Shown: positions 1-5,343 of the stretch, piece by piece
Numbering within the stretch: the first letter of the stretch is position 1
Layout of the letters: every line of letters starts with the position of its first letter
Assembly (NCBI GenBank): GCA_013330155.1
Contig: DUIU01000141.1
Location: 1-5,343 of the forward strand
Direction: 5' to 3'
DNA: 5,343 nucleotides
From: Candidatus Poseidonia sp.
Lineage (GTDB): Archaea; Thermoplasmatota; Poseidoniia; Poseidoniales; Poseidoniaceae
Program-made: the position numbers and the translations under genes
Notes under the pieces: generated by a model
What the model was told of the DNA's origin: nothing
The model's database searches: none
Seen by the model: only the letters and a program-made list of their open reading frames with translations

Positions 1-2186
1 AGGTCATCCATCGGTTGGCCAAAGGAGGTGTCGTCATCGTTGAACATGGCGGCTGCCTCAGCGGCTGCTTGACTGCTGGCCTGGGACATTGAAACTTGGC
101 CGGTGCTCGGCGGAGCAAAACCAGCGTTCGCATCCGCTTGATTTGATGAACCGTAGATGGCTTCCATTTCGGCTTTCGCTTGAGCTGCACGTCGTTCTTC
201 CCCAGAAACGGCTTCGCCCATATCAACACCGGCATAATCCTCTGGCTTCGAAAGGAAGCCAAGTTTGCTTTGTTCCGCTACGCCCGCCATGTGAGCGCGG
301 GCCTCCTCGCTGCTCAGCCCCTTTTCAATCAGGAGATTGAATCCTCGGTTTCGCTGGATGGTTTGGAACCCAACAAGCCCAGCGCCTCCAAGCACGAGCA
401 CGATGAGGAGGGCGATGAGAACAAACGATGGGGAACTGGTTGAGGCTGGTGCATCGGCGATGTCGATGGAAAAGGCATAATTGACGGAATTGTTTGAATT
501 GTCAAAGACCGTGACAACGATTTCCTGTTTTCCGGGAGTGCCAAACGTGATGGTTGGGTTCAAACCCACCCGGTCGGGGTCATCGGTGAGCACGCCGTTC
601 CCGTCAGTGTCCTTTCCAGGTTGTAGGTCCCAATGAACACGAAGTGTGGCGTTATCATCGTAGTCATCGAAGACCACGACCTCAAAGGAAACCGCCTCAC
701 CTTCGGTGCCTTTGGTTGGGAAATTGGGCAAAAGAGAGAGGTCAAACTCCGGGACTGTGGGGTCAACCGAGTTGATGACGGCAGAACGTGTACCAAGGTT
801 ACCGCTCGCATCCGTGACCGTGAGGGACACCTCATACGTTCGAATTTCATCAGGAGTGAACGTGACCGAGGAAACGTTTGTTGACGCCTGTCCATCAATG
901 ACCCAATCGCACGAATCGGTACGATGATCGTCGGTGCTGGCCGTACAGGAGAGTTGGATGGCGTTGTTAACGTCAATCCGCCATCCATCTGCAATTGATG
1001 TGGCGGTGGATTGAATCCGGGCCACGGGCGGTGTGACGTCCTGAACCGTGACGTCGTAGGTGGTGAAAGCCTGTTGACCGGAAGGAGCGGTCATCACGAC
1101 CGTGACGGTTTTTTCTCCCGGAACGGACCATGATGGCGACACGACTACCCCCGTCGCATCGGGGTCGTTGGTCGGGTTGCCGTCGTTGTCGCTGTCCAAG
1201 GAAGCGTCATAATCCCACGAAAAGGTTCCTTGCTGGCCCAAGCGGTTGGGCGTTGAGGAAGCGTTCAAGGAAATCGATTCACCCAAGGAAACCGTCGCCA
1301 TCTGTTCATCCGTGATGACGGGCGTCAAGGGCGGGGCTAATTCCAACCTGACACTGATTCGCAGCAACTCCGTCCCGTTGCCGCCGCCAAGTGGAGTGTC
1401 GGTGTTGTCAACCACCAGCAGCAATTCTTCCCCTTCGAGAGCTGTTGGGACCTGCCATGTCAACGACTGCGGCGTCTCCACGGATTGAAGCGCGCCCCCT
1501 TCAATGAATTGCACGCCGATGCCTCCAGCGAGATAACGGTCGTGCATTGTTCGGGTTTGAAGGTAGACATCGCCGACAAAGGTCAAGTCCCAGGCCGAGA
1601 GAACGACCGTCGTCCCAGCATCCAAGCGAAGGTCATCGCCCGACTGCAACACATCAAACCCACCTGCGTCCACGGACAAGAGGTCGTGATAAGGTGTCCA
1701 ATAGGCCTGGTCCAACCGTTCAACGGTGGCCGAAACCGTGCTTTGCAAGCCGCCTTGGTCGCCCAGACCAGCGTCGCCGTCATGGGCAGAGTTATCCAGC
1801 ACCATGTACCAGCGTTTGGCCGAGATGGAGGGAGGAACCTTCCAATGGAATTCAAGGGCTCCCAAAGCCGATTCTGTGCTGGCAGGTTGAGCCATGACCG
1901 ACCGATAGGATTGACCCAATTCGTAAGGCTGTATGCTGTTTTCATCAAAGAAGAGGACGTCAAGGGCGTCATCGACCACAATGATGCTGAGGTCGTAGAC
2001 ATCGCCGGGTTGAAGCGCACCGAGGTCGACAATCACGCACGCACCGGGGTCAATGTCGAGGGTGGAGGGAAGCGTTTCCGGCGTTTGCGTGAGGCAACTC
2101 GGGGCGGCTCGCCCATCATCGGCTTGAACGGTCAAGGGTGCTGCGAGGAGAAGGAAGACCAAAACCCAGGCCGGAAACCAACGCAT
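1..2186 (-). CDS. Secreted single-pass membrane protein with PKD-like domains (3' end missing)
   Basis: One uninterrupted minus-strand frame gives 728 residues and is still open at the left edge. Residues 1-22 are a signal peptide (MR, then hydrophobic WFPAWVLVFLLLAAPL, cleavage near VQA-DD). Residues 45-160 and 170-283 look like two copies of one beta-domain (each has W-K/Q-V-P, then a hydrophobic-V-[LV]-D-N strand). Three PKD/Ig-like domains follow at about 286-383, 385-475 and 480-577; the first and third contain Asp-rich calcium-type loops (DSDNDG at 331-336, DTDGNG at 526-531). Residues 587-608 form a transmembrane helix followed by QRNR, so the N-terminal side is outside and a tail of over 115 residues is inside. 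NAS, NVS, NAT and NNS sequons suggest glycosylation. The start at 2186 is preferred over an in-frame ATG at 2210 because GGAGATGG sits 7 bases before it and it gives a cleaner signal peptide. The ligand is unknown; adhesion or envelope structure is only an inference from the fold. Confidence 0.88.
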   Translation of the reverse strand, partial: MRWFPAWVLVFLLLAAPLTVQADDGRAAPSCLTQTPETLPSTLDIDPGACVIVDLGALQPGDVYDLSIIVVDDALDVLFFDENSIQPYELGQSYRSVMAQPASTESALGALEFHWKVPPSISAKRWYMVLDNSAHDGDAGLGDQGGLQSTVSATVERLDQAYWTPYHDLLSVDAGGFDVLQSGDDLRLDAGTTVVLSAWDLTFVGDVYLQTRTMHDRYLAGGIGVQFIEGGALQSVETPQSLTWQVPTALEGEELLLVVDNTDTPLGGGNGTELLRISVRLELAPPLTPVITDEQMATVSLGESISLNASSTPNRLGQQGTFSWDYDASLDSDNDGNPTNDPDATGVVVSPSWSVPGEKTVTVVMTAPSGQQAFTTYDVTVQDVTPPVARIQSTATSIADGWRIDVNNAIQLSCTASTDDHRTDSCDWVIDGQASTNVSSVTFTPDEIRTYEVSLTVTDASGNLGTRSAVINSVDPTVPEFDLSLLPNFPTKGTEGEAVSFEVVVFDDYDDNATLRVHWDLQPGKDTDGNGVLTDDPDRVGLNPTITFGTPGKQEIVVTVFDNSNNSVNYAFSIDIADAPASTSSPSFVLIALLIVLVLGGAGLVGFQTIQRNRGFNLLIEKGLSSEEARAHMAGVAEQSKLGFLSKPEDYAGVDMGEAVSGEERRAAQAKAEMEAIYGSSNQADANAGFAPPSTGQVSMSQASSQAAAEAAAMFNDDDTSFGQPMDD

Positions 2187-2193
2187 AGCCGTT

Positions 2194-2201
2194 CCATCTC
2201 C
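2194..2201 (-). promoter_or_regulatory. Shine-Dalgarno-like site of the PKD surface protein
   Basis: The minus strand reads GGAGATGG ending 7 bases before the ATG at 2186. It matches the archaeal anti-Shine-Dalgarno complement GGAGGTGAT with a mismatch. It favours the 2186 start; the ATG at 2210 has no such site and would follow the RNase Z stop after one base. Confidence 0.5.
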
Positions 2202-2211
2202 GCGGTTCATT

Positions 2212-3354
2212 TCAACGATTGGGTGCAATGCTCGCCGTCGTCCAACCCTCTTTGGTCCAAATCAAATGGTCCACACCGCTGTCGTCGTCAACCACCAGCC
2301 GGTCATTGTCGTTCAGCGCCACCACCGGCAATCCATCGGCCTCCGCTGCCGCTTCTTGTTGAGGCCCGGTGGAGGATTTGATGCGGTTGCTGTAATGGGT
2401 GAGTGCCAAAACCGATGCTCCGACGGCACGGGCCGAGGCAGCGGCCCCAGTAGCGGTTGAATGTTGATGCTCCTCGGCCTTGGTTTGTTGCTCATCGAGG
2501 AAGGTCGCTTCATGAATCAGCACGGTCGGTGAAACATCAGCCACCCAAGCAGGGGGTTGCGATTCGGTGTCGCCGGAGATGAGCACGCTGATAGCTCCAC
2601 GCTCTCCACCCCGGAACCAAGCCGCCTCAAGGGTGCTTCCATCGGCTGCCTGTACATCCTCTCCTCGGGCGAGCATGGCTCGATCTTTGGAGGTGAGCTG
2701 GAGGTCATCGGCCCGTGCTCGGTCAAACTTCCCAGCCATAGCGTGTTGCCGAACCATCCAGCCGCACGACGGAACCGTGTGGCTGGTGGGCAAAGGAGAG
2801 AGGACGCTGTTGTTCCAACCCGCAGGCTGGGGCATTCCATCAAGCAAACTGGCCTTCCCGGTTTGGGGGTCAAGCTCAATCCACCGGTCGGCAAGAACAT
2901 CACCAAGCACCCAATGGATGGGGAATCGAATCGTTCCTCCTCCAAGTGAAAACCATGCCAACCACTGGCGAGCGAGATCGGCCGGTGCGACGCTGTCGGG
3001 CAACGATGCTCCTTGGAGCAAGGCTTCAATCGCATCGGACGAGGTCGGGCCGAGAACGAGAAGGGGGCTTTGTCGGTTTTCCAAATCCATGGACTGCAAC
3101 CATGGAAGCGCGCCCCACGTGTGGTCGAGGTGCCCGTGGGTAAAGGCGAGCACATCCACAGCACTGGGTTTGAGCGTTGAGCCCACGGAATGCTTCTTCA
3201 GGCGTCGGCGCTGCTGGCTGTAGCGGGTTTGAAATCCCTCACCTGCATCAATGACGGCGATGCCGTCAGGGCCTTTCACCAAACTGCCACTGACGGCTCG
3301 GTCGGGCGTGGGTCGGGCCGAAGCCGTACCAAGGACGTGAACATCAAGCGCCAT
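2212..3354 (-). CDS. rnz: Ribonuclease Z (tRNA 3'-end endonuclease, metallo-beta-lactamase fold)
   Basis: RNase Z cuts the 3' trailer from precursor tRNA so that CCA can be added; it is a cytoplasmic zinc enzyme. The 380-residue product has the family motifs in order: LGTASARPTPDR at 8-19 (usually LGT-x-x-x-x-P), DAGEG at 36-40, the metal motif HGHLDH at 73-78, HTVPSCGW at 192-199 (the HxVPxxGY motif), SGDTE at 260-264, HEATF at 281-285, HST at 298-300 and LTHYSNR at 318-324 (the LTHISSRY motif). All expected zinc ligands (His73, His75, Asp77, His78, His192, Asp262, His320) are present. Residues 207-240 (GKFD...L...GEDVQAADG) resemble the segment after the HxVPxxGY motif in RNase Z proper, which argues against a generic hydrolase. 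It is longer than the usual 300-330 residues, the extra length lying around 115-180. The start at 3354 has a perfect GAGGTGA site. It sits between the PRC-barrel and surface-protein genes, probably in one transcript. Confidence 0.9.
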   Translation of the reverse strand: MALDVHVLGTASARPTPDRAVSGSLVKGPDGIAVIDAGEGFQTRYSQQRRRLKKHSVGSTLKPSAVDVLAFTHGHLDHTWGALPWLQSMDLENRQSPLLVLGPTSSDAIEALLQGASLPDSVAPADLARQWLAWFSLGGGTIRFPIHWVLGDVLADRWIELDPQTGKASLLDGMPQPAGWNNSVLSPLPTSHTVPSCGWMVRQHAMAGKFDRARADDLQLTSKDRAMLARGEDVQAADGSTLEAAWFRGGERGAISVLISGDTESQPPAWVADVSPTVLIHEATFLDEQQTKAEEHQHSTATGAAASARAVGASVLALTHYSNRIKSSTGPQQEAAAEADGLPVVALNDNDRLVVDDDSGVDHLIWTKEGWTTASIAPNR

Positions 3355-3360
3355 GCGAGT

Positions 3361-3367
3361 TCACCTC
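3361..3367 (-). promoter_or_regulatory. Shine-Dalgarno site of rnz, overlapping the PRC-barrel stop codon
   Basis: The minus strand reads GAGGTGA with 6 bases to the rnz ATG, a full match to the archaeal 16S rRNA tail. It shares two bases with the TGA stop (3368-3366) of the upstream gene, so ribosomes terminating there would be placed for re-initiation. This supports both the rnz start and co-transcription. Confidence 0.8.
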
Positions 3368-3626
3368 ATGATTGAATGGGAATCGGAGTGGGAGGAAACC
3401 ACCGAAGAAGGACGATGTCGTCAATGGCCCGAATCCAGCGCCAAGGAACGGCGAGAGGCAGCGAACCTTCGACCAGGACTTCGGGCGTCCCTCGTACGAA
3501 CAGATGGGTGCAATGAAGCGATTCGGCGTCGATGACGGCATCGTGAACAACGCCCAATTTCCGTCCATCGGGCAAATAGACGTCCAAGCCCGTCCAGTGG
3601 GACATGACCTCAACGCCTTGGACCAT
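3366..3626 (-). CDS. Small PRC-barrel domain protein
   Basis: The 86-residue product is almost entirely one PRC-barrel: GLDVYLPDGRKLGVVHDAVID at about 13-33 is the hallmark G-x-x-V-x-x-x-D-G-x-x-x-G-x-V-x-D opening, followed by a THLFVRG strand and closing VPWRWIRAIDDIVLL, as in archaeal PRC proteins (typically IPYRWVKAVGDIVLL). There is no signal peptide or membrane helix, so it should be cytoplasmic. PRC-barrels act as protein- or RNP-binding modules: in RimM for 30S maturation, and in CdpB proteins of archaeal FtsZ/SepF division. Which applies here cannot be decided from sequence alone. An internal ATG at 3605 (79 residues, MSHWTGLDV) is a credible alternative start, but its GAGGT lies only one base away; the 3626 start fits leaderless transcription from the TATA-like box at 3650-3655. 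Its stop overlaps the rnz ribosome-binding site. Confidence 0.82.
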   Translation of the reverse strand: MVQGVEVMSHWTGLDVYLPDGRKLGVVHDAVIDAESLHCTHLFVRGTPEVLVEGSLPLAVPWRWIRAIDDIVLLRWFPPTPIPIQS

Positions 3627-3649
3627 ACCAGCCGGTTCCGCTGAGGCTC

Positions 3650-3655
3650 AATAAA
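3650..3655 (-). promoter_or_regulatory. TATA-like box upstream of the PRC-barrel/rnz/surface-protein unit
   Basis: The minus strand reads TTTATT, centred about 26 bases before the ATG at 3626. That spacing puts the expected archaeal transcription start at or next to the ATG, so a leaderless mRNA is plausible. No clear BRE is visible, and the flanking GGCT/AGCC makes the element nearly symmetric, so direction is inferred from gene placement. Confidence 0.5.
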
Positions 3656-3672
3656 GCCACGGCTCATGATAG

Positions 3673-3679
3673 GAAAAAT
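3673..3679 (-). terminator. Possible T-tract terminator after rpl15e
   Basis: About 30 bases after the rpl15e stop the minus strand reads ATTTTTC, five consecutive T in an otherwise GC-rich region. Archaeal transcription commonly ends at such oligo-T tracts without a hairpin. The tract is short and I see no strong stem before it, so this is tentative; together with the following TATA-like box it suggests that rpl15e and the PRC unit are separate transcripts. Confidence 0.4.
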
Positions 3680-3708
3680 CAAGCCAATGTTGAGCACGAG
3701 GCTCGGTT

Positions 3709-4311
3709 TCACTTGCCACGGTTGAGGTTGGCACGGAGCGAAGGTCGCAACTTCTCAGCGCCCTTGCCCTTCTTGTGCAGACCACGACCACGCTTACCAG
3801 CGGAGGTCTTTCCACGGTAGGCACGTCCACGGTGGGCGTTCTTTCCGTTTGCACGGGAGAACACACCGAGCTGCTTGTCGTTGATGATAGCAGGGTGGTG
3901 GGTGTCAATCATGATGACTTCGAAGTACTTGTGCTTCCCGTCTTGGCCAACCCAGTAGGAGTTGAGAACCTCGAGGTTGGGGAAGTGGCGGTTAACACGC
4001 TCTTCAGCGATGCGCTGCGTGTTCTTGGCCATGGTGATCTTGGAGATACCGGCCTTGGATGGCTTGCGCTTCATGTGAATCTTGCCCTTGCGAAGTCCAC
4101 CACGGCGAACACGGGTTCGGATGAGGATGATGCCTTGCTTGGCCTTGTAGCCCATGCGGCGAGCGGCGTCCAAACGGGTTGGTCGCTCAATGCGGCAGTT
4201 GACAGGTTCACGGCGCCATTGAGCCATGCGCTGCTGTCGGTACATGTGTGGCAGTGCGTCTTTTGGACGTCGCCAGGTGTTGCGAACGTGTTGGTACAAT
4301 CCTTGTGCCAT
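3709..4311 (-). CDS. rpl15e: 50S ribosomal protein L15e
   Basis: The 200-residue product is a large-subunit ribosomal protein found in archaea and eukaryotes but not bacteria. Recognisable family blocks are the N-terminal MAQGLYQHVRNTW, RIERPTRLDAARRMGYKAKQ at about 41-60, the basic RTRVRRGGLRKGK at 65-77, LEVLNSYWVGQDGKHKYFEV at 113-132, and the C-terminal TSAGKRGRGLHKKGKG at 169-184 with RPSLRAN. Length is normal and the protein is very basic, as expected for an rRNA-binding protein running through 23S rRNA. The frame extends upstream to a GTG at 4320, but that GTG and the ATG at 4317 lie inside the Shine-Dalgarno site, so the ATG at 4311, which restores the canonical MAQGLYQ start, is chosen. 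It appears to have its own promoter just inside the spacer after the rhodanese gene. Confidence 0.97.
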   Translation of the reverse strand: MAQGLYQHVRNTWRRPKDALPHMYRQQRMAQWRREPVNCRIERPTRLDAARRMGYKAKQGIILIRTRVRRGGLRKGKIHMKRKPSKAGISKITMAKNTQRIAEERVNRHFPNLEVLNSYWVGQDGKHKYFEVIMIDTHHPAIINDKQLGVFSRANGKNAHRGRAYRGKTSAGKRGRGLHKKGKGAEKLRPSLRANLNRGK

Positions 4312-4315
4312 GGTC

Positions 4316-4323
4316 ATCACCTC
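4316..4323 (-). promoter_or_regulatory. Shine-Dalgarno site of rpl15e
   Basis: The minus strand reads GAGGTGAT, an eight-base match to the archaeal anti-Shine-Dalgarno, with 4 bases to the ATG at 4311. It fixes the start and excludes the GTG at 4320 and the ATG at 4317, which fall within it. Confidence 0.8.
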
Positions 4324-4353
4324 TGCTTCTCAGCATCTCGCCGACCAATCTCC

Positions 4354-4361
4354 CCTTTATG
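4354..4361 (-). promoter_or_regulatory. TATA-like box of rpl15e
   Basis: The minus strand reads CATAAAGG about 47 bases before the rpl15e ATG. A start site some 25 bases downstream would give a leader of roughly 22 bases, just enough to contain the GAGGTGAT site. It lies in the short spacer behind the rhodanese stop, so rpl15e probably has its own promoter, though read-through from the rhodanese gene is not excluded. Confidence 0.5.
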
Positions 4362-4386
4362 AGCCTGCCCACGCGTTTTGAGAGGC

Positions 4387-4764
4387 TCACGGCGTCCATA
4401 TCGGCAGACCTTCTGCCTGGATACCACGCCACCCACCCCACAGAGAGAGAACGTTGGACCAACCCATGTCTTGAAGCGATTTGGCAGCGATGGCGCTTCG
4501 AAAACCGCCGCCACAATACAGCACAATGCGCACATCGTCGGCGAAGTCATGCTTCTCGATGTCCCGTTCAATCACGCCTTTGCCGATGTGAACCGCGCCC
4601 TCCATGTGCCCGGCTTCAAATTCATGGCGCTCCCGCACGTCCAAGACCACCAAGGGTTGGCCGTCCTCGGTCATCGCCCGCAGGTCCGGTGCTTCGCATT
4701 CAGCGATTTCGCTGCGCGCCGCCTCGACGATGGCGAGGAACCTCGGGGTGTGCTTCTTGGCCAT
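4387..4764 (-). CDS. Single-domain rhodanese-like sulfurtransferase
   Basis: The 125-residue product is one rhodanese domain with a short N-terminal helical lead (residues 1-25). Visible motifs are VVLDVRERHEFEAGHMEGA at about 39-57 (the family's D-V-R-x-x-x-E-x-x-x-G-H-I-x-G-A block), the active-site loop LYCGGGFRS at 82-90 with catalytic Cys84 and loop Arg89, the AAKSLQDMGW helix at 93-102, and LWGGWRGIQAEGLP at 108-121 (the L-x-G-G-x-x-x-W-x-x-x-G-x-P closing motif). Such proteins carry sulfur as a persulfide on the cysteine and pass it to thiols, cyanide or sulfur-relay partners; the substrate cannot be read from the sequence. There is no signal peptide, so it is cytoplasmic. There is no ribosome-binding site just before the ATG at 4764, and no other start in the short upstream frame, so a leaderless or weakly led message is likely. 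It diverges from the methyltransferase gene. Confidence 0.92.
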   Translation of the reverse strand: MAKKHTPRFLAIVEAARSEIAECEAPDLRAMTEDGQPLVVLDVRERHEFEAGHMEGAVHIGKGVIERDIEKHDFADDVRIVLYCGGGFRSAIAAKSLQDMGWSNVLSLWGGWRGIQAEGLPIWTP

Positions 4765-4814
4765 GCATTGGCCACGGGGGTTAGCCTCTTGAGCACACCG
4801 CCCCAGCCGGAAGC
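4765..4814. promoter_or_regulatory. Divergent intergenic region, presumed bidirectional promoter
   Basis: Only 50 bases separate two divergent start codons, so both promoters must lie here or extend into the opposite gene. No convincing TATA box is seen for either direction at the expected 25-30 base distance; both expected positions fall on the same CCTCTTGAGCAC stretch (4785-4796). The assignment rests on gene geometry, not on a recognised motif. Confidence 0.45.
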
Positions 4815-5343
4815 ATGGCAGGTCAAATCACGGGCCTTGACGCCGTCATGGAGGCGCTTGAACAGGGCGTCGCCATCGACCGCGTGCTGGTGGACCGAGA
4901 CCATGACACCACAGCGCTTCGCGCCCTGTGCGAGGCGGCTGAGGTGCCGCTTGAGGAAGGTTCCACCAACGACCTGTGGCGGATGTCAGCCGATGGAGCG
5001 CAAGTCGCCTTGGCGTTGACGGGACGGCCACAAAGCGAATCGCTCGAGGAAGTGATGACCGCAGGGGGATGCGTCTGGTTGTTTGACGGTGTGGAATACT
5101 CAACGAACCTCGGTTTTGCCATTCGAACCGCTGAGGTATCTGGGGCCGACGCCGTTCTTCTCAACGTCTCCAAAACCCATGAAGAACGACGCACAATTCG
5201 CCGGGCCAGCATGCGTGCCGACCGTTTCATTCCCGTCGTCTACACCTCAACCGATGACATCCTCAAGGCAGCCAAGGCCCAGGGTTTCCGAATCGTTGTC
5301 GCCGAGGACGTCGGCGAACAAGGACCGTGGGATGAAGACTTGA
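4815..5343 (+). CDS. SpoU/TrmH-family RNA 2'-O-ribose methyltransferase (3' end missing)
   Basis: The frame opens at ATG 4815 (in-frame TAG at 4782-4784 upstream) and gives 176 residues to the right edge; the terminal TGA of the window is in another frame. Residues 1-70 (MAGQITGLDAVMEALEQG, DRVLVDRD) match the L30-like substrate-binding domain of RlmB-type enzymes. Residues 86-115 carry SPOUT motif 1: WLFDGVEYSTNLGFAIRTAE, with Asn98, catalytic-type Arg104 and Glu107, then GADAVLL. Residues 129-142 (IRRASMRADRFIPV) match the next conserved block. Motifs 2 and 3, which form the SAM-binding trefoil knot, would lie in the missing 70-90 residues. Family members methylate a ribose 2'-OH in rRNA or tRNA using SAM; the target here is unknown. 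One oddity is an Arg where the S-x-G-A block usually has Gly. Only a weak GGA precedes the start, so the message may be leaderless. Confidence 0.88.
   Translation, partial: MAGQITGLDAVMEALEQGVAIDRVLVDRDHDTTALRALCEAAEVPLEEGSTNDLWRMSADGAQVALALTGRPQSESLEEVMTAGGCVWLFDGVEYSTNLGFAIRTAEVSGADAVLLNVSKTHEERRTIRRASMRADRFIPVVYTSTDDILKAAKAQGFRIVVAEDVGEQGPWDEDL

Noticed and set aside
2208..2210. ATG at 2210 as the start of the surface protein, one base after the rnz stop
   Set aside because: It has no ribosome-binding site and adds MNRGDGTA before an otherwise compact signal peptide; it remains possible through translational coupling.
1485..2381. A 298-codon plus-strand open frame across the start of the surface-protein gene and the end of rnz
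   Set aside because: It is antisense to two genes with clear signal-peptide and RNase Z motifs, spans their junction, and its product has no recognisable domain. High GC content creates such long antisense frames.
2567..3223. Plus-strand open frame of 218 codons inside rnz
   Set aside because: It is antisense to a fully motif-supported RNase Z gene, and the product is Ser/Arg/Pro-rich with no domain pattern.
4312..4320. Upstream GTG (4320) and ATG (4317) as alternative starts of rpl15e
   Set aside because: Both lie inside the GAGGTGAT ribosome-binding site, and the family begins with MAQGLYQ-like sequence at 4311.
3775..4362. Plus-strand open frame of 195 codons over rpl15e
   Set aside because: It is the antisense shadow of L15e, which matches its family along the full length; the Val/Leu/Thr-rich product is what antisense of basic codons gives.
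3643..4388. The heptamer GAGGCTC on the plus strand at 3643, 3698 and 4382 as a shared regulatory repeat around rpl15e
   Set aside because: Seven bases recurring three times in GC-rich DNA is weak, the spacing to promoters is inconsistent, and the third copy overlaps the rhodanese stop.
4378..5019. Plus-strand open frame of 213 codons covering the rhodanese and the methyltransferase start
   Set aside because: It crosses both the rhodanese gene (antisense) and the methyltransferase (wrong frame), each supported by catalytic motifs, and shows none itself.
5341..5343. TGA at the right edge as the stop of the methyltransferase
   Set aside because: It is out of frame (the gene reads GAC TTG A at the edge), and the SPOUT motifs 2 and 3 are still missing, so the gene continues.

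Overview
The window looks like a piece of a planktonic archaeal genome, most likely Thermoplasmatota close to Marine Group II (Poseidoniales). Evidence: ribosomal protein L15e (an archaeal/eukaryotic family absent from bacteria), archaeal-style GAGGTGA Shine-Dalgarno sites and TATA-like boxes, a small archaeal PRC-barrel protein, and a large acidic secreted protein with PKD-like domains, a type common in that group. The lineage is an inference from gene content; the domain Archaea is well supported. Coding density is very high: six genes, no gene-free stretch over about 85 bases.

Layout, right to left along the minus strand. A single-domain rhodanese (4387-4764) is followed by its own short spacer, which carries a TATA-like box and a strong Shine-Dalgarno for rpl15e (3709-4311). 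A T-rich tract follows rpl15e, then a second TATA-like box, then a compact run of three genes: a PRC-barrel protein (3366-3626), RNase Z (2212-3354) and a long signal-peptide-bearing, PKD-domain membrane protein (1-2186, its C-terminal end lies beyond the left edge). The PRC stop overlaps the RNase Z Shine-Dalgarno, and the surface protein starts 25 bases after the RNase Z stop, so these three are probably co-transcribed. On the plus strand, a SpoU/TrmH-type RNA 2'-O-ribose methyltransferase (from 4815) diverges from the rhodanese across only 50 bases and runs off the right edge.

Functionally, L15e, RNase Z and the SPOUT methyltransferase all belong to ribosome and tRNA/rRNA biogenesis. The PRC-barrel protein could fit that theme (RimM-like PRC domains) or archaeal cell division (CdpB-type PRC-barrel proteins). 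The surface protein is the outlier: a type-I membrane protein with a duplicated N-terminal beta-domain, three PKD-like domains, two of which carry a calcium-binding-type Asp loop, one transmembrane helix and an alanine/acidic-rich cytoplasmic tail. I found no mobile element, CRISPR array, tRNA or rRNA gene. Nothing here is strong evidence of a wholly new system; the surface protein and its coupling to RNase Z, and the PRC-barrel protein, deserve the closest look.
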